From: Burkholderiaceae bacterium
GTDB lineage: Bacteria; Pseudomonadota; Gammaproteobacteria; Burkholderiales; Burkholderiaceae_D
DNA: 11,346 bases
NCBI GenBank assembly: GCA_019752915.1
Contig: JAIELO010000401.1
Coordinates: forward strand, 1 to 11,346
Direction of reading: 5' to 3'
In this document: piece after piece, positions 6,916 through 11,346 of the stretch
How positions within the stretch are numbered: the first letter of the stretch is position 1
Layout of the letters: each line of letters starts with the position of its first letter
The notes under the pieces: generated by a model
What the model was told of the DNA's origin: nothing
The model's input: the letters and a program-made list of their open reading frames with translations, nothing else
Databases searched by the model: none
Made by a program: the position numbers and the translations under genes

Positions 6916-8275
6916 CGGACTTGTCGCCTTGCGGGTTCAGAGAAAGTGAGAGGGAAGCCATCGACATGGCAGCCACGTGCAGGTCAGGCAGCTGGATCAT
7001 TTCGTCGGTCGGCGTGAACTGCACCGGCAGACGTGCCAGTTCGGCGGTGGCACCCTGCAGGCGTGCTTCGTCGGCGTCGCCCAGCAAGGGCAGCAGCGAG
7101 GCACGGTAGGAAGCCACCGCGAAGGACGCCGGCAGCAGCGTTTCGTGCGCCTGCACAGAATGTGGCGTCGACGCCCCAGCGCCAGCCTGCTGGCCGAAGG
7201 CGGCAAAGTCGGACAGCCGTTCCAGCCAGTCGTCCAGTTCGCGCTGCATCGGTGGCGCATCGCTGACCGTGGTGGGCGCATCGGTACCGGCCGGCAGACT
7301 GCCTGCCACGGCACTGGCGGCGCGATCTGCCAGCAGTTCGGTTTCTGCCACGTCGATCATTTCGGCAGGCGTAATAAATAGCGGCACCACCGGCTGATCG
7401 ATCGCATCGATCGCCAGCGAGGCCAGATCTTCATGCAGCAGCAGCCAGCGCTTGATGTCGGTGGTGGACAGGCCGGACTGCCCCAGATGCACACGCTGGC
7501 GCTCGATCTGGTTCAGCGCGCGCGAGAACATACCCTGCATATTCAGCAGCGCCGACTGGGCGCGGCCAATCGCCTGCGCTGCACGGTGGGTGGCCGCATC
7601 GGCCTTTTCATCGGAGGTAATGGCGCGCAGTATTTCCGAGCCCTTCTCCACCCAGTCACAGGCCATATGCCACTTAGCCTGCGAGGCACGCAGACGGAAT
7701 TCGGAACCGGAGGCAATCGCGTCGGAGAATTCTTCGGTCAGATCGACCAGACGGCCCAGCAGGTGATGCAGCTGCTCCACCGTCACGCCGCCCATCACCT
7801 GGGCGCCGGCCACTTGCGACAGCAGGAAGCCCATGTCGGCCTGATCTTCGTCATTGCCCAGCGCCAGCAGGCCATCGATGGCCGACAGCACATTGCGCGC
7901 CATCGGCGTGACGCGATACACCGCCTGCTGCGCATCCCACGCCAGCAACTGGTTGGTGCGCAGGCGCATCAGCACCGTTTCCAGACTTTCCGGCAGCAGA
8001 TAAGCCAGCCGGGTATTGATGTCGGCGCGCGAGAAAGTGGACGAGCCGGTATCCGAGGCCAGCTCGCGCAGCACCAGCAGGCGTACCAGTACGCCATCAA
8101 AACCGCCGTGGAACAGCGCCGTGAAGACTTGCAGCAGCGGCTGCGCGCGTTTCAGGTGGTAGACCTGCTCGATCTCGTCGGCCGAAAAATTCGGCTGGAA
8201 GTGGGCTTGCAAGCCATCCTGATGCTGATCCAGCGCCGCGTCGTGCGTGGTCTCGCTTGTTATAGGTTCTATCAT
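6908..8275 (-). CDS. MksF/kleisin-like subunit of the SMC complex
   Basis: A 455-residue, mostly helical, soluble protein that opens the operon, as MukF/MksF/JetA do. Kleisins of this class bridge the ATPase heads and carry the KITE subunits. The N-terminal 40-130 looks like a winged-helix domain (DGVLVRLLVLREL; ESLETVLMRLRTNQLLAWD, a typical wing and recognition-helix pattern). A long helical region follows (140-315), then an Ala/Pro/Thr-rich linker (320-342), then a C-terminal domain (about 345-440) that could contact the ATPase. This is the order known for MukF-type kleisins. The ATG at 8275 is the furthest upstream possible, because an in-frame TAG lies two codons before it. Its Shine-Dalgarno is poor, with a GGTAGAGA run abutting the start. 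It begins 91 bases after a same-strand DUF3108 gene, so read-through is possible. Confidence 0.72.
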   Translation of the reverse strand: MIEPITSETTHDAALDQHQDGLQAHFQPNFSADEIEQVYHLKRAQPLLQVFTALFHGGFDGVLVRLLVLRELASDTGSSTFSRADINTRLAYLLPESLETVLMRLRTNQLLAWDAQQAVYRVTPMARNVLSAIDGLLALGNDEDQADMGFLLSQVAGAQVMGGVTVEQLHHLLGRLVDLTEEFSDAIASGSEFRLRASQAKWHMACDWVEKGSEILRAITSDEKADAATHRAAQAIGRAQSALLNMQGMFSRALNQIERQRVHLGQSGLSTTDIKRWLLLHEDLASLAIDAIDQPVVPLFITPAEMIDVAETELLADRAASAVAGSLPAGTDAPTTVSDAPPMQRELDDWLERLSDFAAFGQQAGAGASTPHSVQAHETLLPASFAVASYRASLLPLLGDADEARLQGATAELARLPVQFTPTDEMIQLPDLHVAAMSMASLSLSLNPQGDKSDE

Positions 8276-8352
8276 TCTCTACCAATTCGTACGCAACATA
8301 CCAAGAGACTGCGCCATTTGCAGGCAGCCACGTCCCGATTGCGGGGGGCGTC

Positions 8353-8358
8353 AGTATA
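8353..8358 (-). promoter_or_regulatory. Candidate -10 element for the SMC operon
   Basis: On the minus strand TATACT (five of six consensus bases) lies in the 91-base gap between the DUF3108 stop and the kleisin-like start, 77 bases before the ATG at 8275. The -35 region at 17 bases upstream (GCCGTC) is poor and falls inside the DUF3108 coding end. It could give the operon its own weak promoter in addition to read-through. Confidence 0.25.
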
Positions 8359-8366
8359 GCAGGAGC

Positions 8367-9149
8367 TTACTTGCGGACGGCCTTTTCCAGCGTCTGGTCG
8401 ACGAAGTCGCCATCGTCGTCATTGAAGCGCACCCGCACCGGCATCCAGTCCATCGTCGGGGCCAGCCACAGGTCAACCTGCTGCCCCTGCGCGTCGGGTG
8501 GCGGCGCCTTCACCAGATGCACGGCCTGCACCTCGTCCGGACCAATCTGCACTGCCTCATTTTTCATCACCTTGAAGCGCCAGGCCTCGGCATCGCGCCG
8601 CCCCGCCACAAAATACACCCATTCGCTACCGGGCTTGAACTTTTCCGGCGTGGCGCGCGCCTGTGCCACCAGTTGCCACTGGATGCTGGTGCGATCCTGC
8701 TCGCCACCCTTGATCGGGTAACTATCATCGCTTTCGCTGAATGTGATGGTTTTGACATCACGCTTGAAGCTGGTGTGGCTCGGCTCCTTGCGGAAGCGCT
8801 TTTCGTAAAACAGCAGCGGCGCCAGCCCGAACTCGTCGACCACGCCTTCGCTGCGGTTTTCCAGAATCTTGCCGAGCAGGCTAACACGACTCTCGGTGGT
8901 CACCGAATACTTAGCATCGGCGCTGCGCCACTGCACGCTGGCCGTGCCATTCAGGCTGATGCCGCGCTGCCTGGCCTTGATGCTGTAGGCCAGATCGACC
9001 GGTGGCGCCAGGTTATAGGGGCGCTTGATGCTGGGGTGTTCACCTGCAGGCGTTTCCGCCGCGCGCACCAGCGGCACGCTCAACAGCACGGCCAACAGCG
9101 GCGCCGTAGCGCACAGCGTCAGCAGACGACGGTGGGACGATGGGTACAT
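8367..9149 (-). CDS. Exported DUF3108 protein
   Basis: A 260-residue protein with a clear Sec signal peptide: a basic start (SSHRR), a hydrophobic core at about 9-28, and a likely signal peptidase I cleavage after VRA at residue 30. The mature part is a DUF3108 domain, a beta-rich fold found in envelope proteins of proteobacteria with no settled function. Family-typical features are VVDEFGLAPLLFYEKRFRKE, TITFSESDDSYPI near the middle, and DLWLAPTMDWMPVRVRF near the end. A paralogue lies directly upstream, and only one base separates that stop from this ATG (TAA T ATG), so the two must be translationally coupled. A periplasmic location is inferred. No metal-binding or catalytic motif is obvious. 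Confidence 0.85.
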   Translation of the reverse strand: MYPSSHRRLLTLCATAPLLAVLLSVPLVRAAETPAGEHPSIKRPYNLAPPVDLAYSIKARQRGISLNGTASVQWRSADAKYSVTTESRVSLLGKILENRSEGVVDEFGLAPLLFYEKRFRKEPSHTSFKRDVKTITFSESDDSYPIKGGEQDRTSIQWQLVAQARATPEKFKPGSEWVYFVAGRRDAEAWRFKVMKNEAVQIGPDEVQAVHLVKAPPPDAQGQQVDLWLAPTMDWMPVRVRFNDDDGDFVDQTLEKAVRK

Positions 9150-9150
9150 A

Positions 9151-10311
9151 TTATTTTCCGGTTACGTTAGTCGTGATGCGGGACACCGTCTGAGTGGTCA
9201 GCGCGCCACTCGCTTCGGTATTGCGTAGCTGGACCGGCAGCCAGTTCAGGCCCGGCGCCAACCAGATATCGAGCTTGGAAGTATAGCTGCCGGGACGGGC
9301 CGGGCGTGACAAATGCCAGGTTATCAGCTTTCCGAGCCGCGTATCGAGCTCCTCTTCACCCACCAGCTGGAAGCGGAAGATAGTCGCTTCGCGGTCTTCG
9401 CCAACCTGCATATCGATGTCGCTGGCAAACTGGTTGGTGTCGGCGCGACCGATGCCACCCAGCTGGAACGGCACCGTCGTCATATCCTGCGCGCCCACCA
9501 GCAGCGGGTAGCTACGTTCGGACGCGGAAAAAGTGATGGTCCCGGCATCGCGGTTGAAATGGGTCGCTGTTTCGGCACGCCGGGCGCGCTTCTGCATACT
9601 GGTGGTGGGCGCGATGCCGAAATCGTCGATGCTGCCGCGACTGCGCATCACCAGCAGGTTCAGACGGGTCACCAGCAAGTTCAGCCCCGCTTCCACCGAC
9701 GCCTCGTACTGACTGCCATCGGTGTGCCAGCGCATGCTGGCCGAACCGTTCCAGCGCGTGCCGTCGGCATCAATGCGCACCACATCCATATCAAAATCGG
9801 CCGACGGTGGCAGGTGGACTTTGTAGCGTCGCATCGCCTGTGGCGGCAGCATTTCCAGTGGCGCGGCGCTAGCCGCAGCTTCCGCCACAGGCGGTGCTGT
9901 CGCTGCGGTTTGCGCCTGCGCTGCACCGGCCTGCGACTGCGGCTGTGACGGTGCTTCAGCCATCGCCAGCATGGCACCGGCATCGGTCAGCAACGCTTCC
10001 ACACCGGTGCTAGCCGGGGTTGCCGCCGGTGGCGCGATTGGTGCAATCGCCGCTGGCCGTGCACGGCGTGCCGCAGCGGACAAGGCAGGTATTGGCGCGA
10101 GTGGCGCTAGCTCCGGCGTGGCCACATGGCGCGGCAGGTCCAGTCGCAACTGCGCCGTCATCAGTGCTGCAGGCGCTGGCGAGACACCTTGCCGCGCGCC
10201 CGCCAGATAGCTGCCCACCCAGTCGATTGCCAGCAGATGCAGCAGCAGCGTGGCAGCGCACAACAGCAGCAAACGACGGTGACGGCGAAGGAATTGGGTG
10301 GCAAGGCTCAT
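9151..10311 (-). CDS. Membrane-anchored DUF3108 protein with Ala/Pro-rich linker
   Basis: A 386-residue paralogue of the next gene, with a different N terminus. Residues 1-12 are basic and 13-38 hydrophobic, without a good cleavage site, so it is probably a signal anchor in the inner membrane. An Ala/Pro/Gln-rich stretch at about 40-155 would be a flexible periplasmic tether, in the manner of TonB-type spacers. The DUF3108 domain occupies about 160-380 and shares SIDDFGIAP, TITFSASERSYPL and DIWLAPGLNWLPVQLR with its neighbour. Residues 210-223 contain a doubled heptapeptide, LNLLVTR/LNLLVMR, coded by a 21-base tandem duplication. The ATG at 10311 has no recognisable Shine-Dalgarno, but the anchor begins right after it and no better start is available. 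Function unknown. It is first in the DUF3108 pair and divergent from phaM. Confidence 0.82.
   Translation of the reverse strand: MSLATQFLRRHRRLLLLCAATLLLHLLAIDWVGSYLAGARQGVSPAPAALMTAQLRLDLPRHVATPELAPLAPIPALSAAARRARPAAIAPIAPPAATPASTGVEALLTDAGAMLAMAEAPSQPQSQAGAAQAQTAATAPPVAEAAASAAPLEMLPPQAMRRYKVHLPPSADFDMDVVRIDADGTRWNGSASMRWHTDGSQYEASVEAGLNLLVTRLNLLVMRSRGSIDDFGIAPTTSMQKRARRAETATHFNRDAGTITFSASERSYPLLVGAQDMTTVPFQLGGIGRADTNQFASDIDMQVGEDREATIFRFQLVGEEELDTRLGKLITWHLSRPARPGSYTSKLDIWLAPGLNWLPVQLRNTEASGALTTQTVSRITTNVTGK
9644..9685 (-). repeat. 21-base tandem duplication inside the DUF3108 gene
   Basis: Two adjacent 21-base units (9644-9664 and 9665-9685) agree at 17 of 21 positions and stay in frame, giving LNLLVTR then LNLLVMR. 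The neighbouring paralogue has no such duplication at the matching place (VSLLGKILENRS), so this looks like a lineage-specific slippage or duplication event. Confidence 0.7.
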
Positions 10312-10372
10312 GGCGCTAGTTTAACGTGTTCGGTGGCAGTGCGCCCCCTGCGGGAAATGTTGTCAAAACCTT

Positions 10373-10401
10373 TTGAAGGCCAGCCACTTATCTGCTACGC
10401 T
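10373..10401 (+). promoter_or_regulatory. Candidate promoter of phaM
   Basis: TTGAAG (10373-10378) and TACGCT (10396-10401) are separated by 17 bases and match the sigma-70 hexamers at four and three of six positions. Initiation near 10408 would give a leader of about 20 bases before the ATG at 10428, just holding the Shine-Dalgarno. The 10312-10427 spacer must also drive the divergent DUF3108 pair. On that strand a perfect TTGACA (complement of 10361-10366) lacks a good -10. Confidence 0.35.
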
Positions 10402-10427
10402 GAACACTGAACCCACTGGAGAATTCG

Positions 10428-11135
10428 ATGACCCATCCGCAAATGCCGCACATCCCCGGCGCCACTGTCATGAACGATACGCTCGATTTCGTCAAAAACC
10501 TGTGGGGCAGCATGAGTGTGCCCGGCCTGACCGCACCGACGCTGTCGGTCGAAGAACTGGACAAGAAAATCAACGACCTGAAAGCCGTTGAAGCGTGGCT
10601 GAACCTGAACATGAATATGCTGCGCGGGAGTATTCAGGCTCTGGAAGTCCAGCGCGGCACCATCGCCACCCTGAAATCGGTGGGCGCCAGTCTGGCCGCC
10701 GCGACCCAGCAACCTACTGGCAGCGACAAATCGATCTTCGACGCCAATCCCTATGTGTCGGCATTCTACCACCATGCGCGCAATGCCGACACGACTAAAC
10801 CGGCCAGTAAGCCGGCCGCCGCCGAAGCCCCGAAACCGGCCCAGCCAGCGCCAGCACCTGAAGCGGCAGCACCCAAAGCCAATGCCAGCGCAGCGTCCGA
10901 CGCCAGCACTGGCGCGCCCATGGCCAACCCGGCGGTCTGGTGGAATATGCTGCAGGATCAGTTCAAACAGGCCGTTGCCAGCACTGTGCCTGCCGCCACG
11001 CCGGCCAAAGCCAAAGCTAAACCGAAGGCACCCGCCAGCACGGCTGCCGCGAAAAAACCGGCTGCCAAGCCTGCCGCGAAATCTGCCACCACCCGCTCTA
11101 GCGCACGCCCGAAAGCGGCCGGCAGCAAATCCTAA
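10428..11135 (+). CDS. phaM: PhaM, polyhydroxyalkanoate granule multifunctional regulator
   Basis: A 235-residue homologue of PhaM, first described in Ralstonia eutropha. There it activates PHA synthase PhaC, sits on PHB granules and tethers them to the nucleoid. Residues 16-95 carry the diagnostic helical domain (DTLDFVKNLWGSM, TLSVEELDKKI, LKAVEAWLNLNMNMLRGSIQALE). A Pro/Ala-rich linker follows (about 122-165), then an amphipathic segment, NPAVWWNMLQDQFKQAV (167-183). The C terminus (190-235) is a Lys/Ala/Pro-rich, histone-H1-like tail with AKAKAKPK and KKPAAKPAAK units, which in PhaM binds DNA. The ATG at 10428 has GGAG 6 bases before it; the alternative Met15 has no Shine-Dalgarno. It is monocistronic. 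It implies that the host makes PHA, although no phaC, phaA or phaB is in this window. Confidence 0.9.
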   Translation: MTHPQMPHIPGATVMNDTLDFVKNLWGSMSVPGLTAPTLSVEELDKKINDLKAVEAWLNLNMNMLRGSIQALEVQRGTIATLKSVGASLAAATQQPTGSDKSIFDANPYVSAFYHHARNADTTKPASKPAAAEAPKPAQPAPAPEAAAPKANASAASDASTGAPMANPAVWWNMLQDQFKQAVASTVPAATPAKAKAKPKAPASTAAAKKPAAKPAAKSATTRSSARPKAAGSKS

Positions 11136-11159
11136 GCTGACACGCCTACTCAAGCGCGC

Positions 11160-11177
11160 CCGGACCACTGGGTCCGG
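11160..11177. terminator. Hairpin between phaM and the convergent partial gene
   Basis: A perfect 7-bp stem, CCGGACC (11160-11166) with GGTCCGG (11171-11177), closes an ACTG loop. It lies in the 56-base gap between two convergent stop codons (11135 and 11192). There is no T-run on either side, so intrinsic termination would be weak; position supports a shared 3'-end role. Confidence 0.5.
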
Positions 11178-11191
11178 CGGCAGCAGCCGGT

Positions 11192-11346
11192 TCAGGCCAG
11201 CCGCTGGATGCGGATTGCGTCAATCAGGCCATCGGCCTGACGCTGGATTTTCTCGATATCGATCAGACCTTCCTGCTCCAGCGCTTCGGCGCTGGCACGG
11301 GCGGACTGAAAAGCCTCCAGCGTATCGCCCTTGGCGGCAACGGGCC
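11192..11346 (-). CDS. C-terminal end of an unidentified gene (partial, runs off the right edge)
   Basis: The last 50 codons of a minus-strand gene, ending in TGA (complement of 11192-11194). The peptide is helical and charged, without Cys, His or Trp. It includes LEAFQSARASAEALEQEG, then LIDIEKIQRQADGL, and ends AIRIQRLA. The other two minus-strand frames reach stops, and the pattern of GC-ending codons matches the neighbours, which supports real coding. The helical pattern with GLIDIEKIQ and LIDAIRI loosely recalls the C-terminal region of TelA-type toxic-anion resistance proteins, but 50 residues are too few to decide and I do not assign it. It is convergent with phaM. Confidence 0.6.
   Translation of the reverse strand, partial: PVAAKGDTLEAFQSARASAEALEQEGLIDIEKIQRQADGLIDAIRIQRLA

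Noticed and set aside
3301..8275. A complete Wadjet (JetABCD) plasmid-defence system
   Set aside because: No JetD/MksG nuclease gene is next to the operon; both flanks are filled by unrelated genes.
8330..8351. Possible terminator hairpin between the DUF3108 gene and the kleisin-like gene
   Set aside because: Only a 4-bp CCCG/CGGG stem with an internal loop and three outer pairs can form, and no T-run follows on the minus strand.
7433..8359. A 308-codon plus-strand frame opposite the kleisin-like gene
   Set aside because: The translation is Gln/Arg/His-rich antisense of a coupled operon gene, with no Shine-Dalgarno and no domain signal.
10338..10366. Promoter for the DUF3108 pair using the perfect TTGACA (complement of 10361-10366)
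   Set aside because: At a 17-base spacing the -10 would be CGCACT, too poor to call, and neighbouring spacings are no better.
10395..11168. A 257-codon minus-strand frame opposite phaM
   Set aside because: It is Gly/Arg/Phe-rich, as expected from reading Lys/Ala/Pro codons backwards; phaM on the plus strand has a good Shine-Dalgarno and family motifs.

Overview
The window is GC-rich, densely coded chromosomal DNA (roughly 60% GC by eye) from a betaproteobacterium. The best clues are a PhaM-type polyhydroxyalkanoate (PHA) granule regulator, a tandem pair of DUF3108 envelope proteins, and codon use consistent across all genes. A Neisseriales (Chromobacteriaceae or Chitinibacteraceae) or Burkholderiales host fits; the sequence alone does not fix the genus. 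I see no insertion sequence, integrase, tRNA, rRNA or CRISPR array, so this looks like resident chromosome rather than an island.

Layout, left to right. (1) Positions 1-2553, minus strand: a large serine peptidase of the S9 prolyl-oligopeptidase class, closest in motifs to plant plastid glutamyl endopeptidase. Twenty-eight bases downstream is the start of another gene, cut by the left edge. (2) 2722-3255, plus strand: a small five-helix membrane protein (DUF1453/CcdC-like), transcribed divergently from the peptidase. (3) 3301-8275, minus strand: a tightly coupled three-gene operon encoding an SMC-like chromosome-organising complex. The order is kleisin-like subunit, winged-helix (KITE/MksE-like) subunit, then a 943-residue SMC-like ATPase. 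This F-E-B order matches MukFEB and MksFEB. No MksG/JetD nuclease gene lies next to it. (4) 8367-10311, minus strand: two adjacent DUF3108 genes, one exported and one anchored to the inner membrane by its N terminus. They lie upstream of the SMC operon on the same strand and may share transcripts with it. (5) 10428-11135, plus strand: phaM, divergent from the DUF3108 pair. (6) 11192-11346, minus strand: the C-terminal end of an unidentified gene, convergent with phaM.

The two convergent junctions (3255/3301 and 11135/11192) each hold a GC-rich hairpin suited to bidirectional termination. The two divergent junctions (2554-2721 and 10312-10427) hold the promoter candidates.

The most interesting part is the SMC operon. 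Its gene order and partners look like Mks/Wadjet, but its ATPase has a canonical SMC/Rad50-style SGGQ signature, a DE Walker B and short arms. It may therefore be a distinct, nuclease-free lineage of bacterial condensin.
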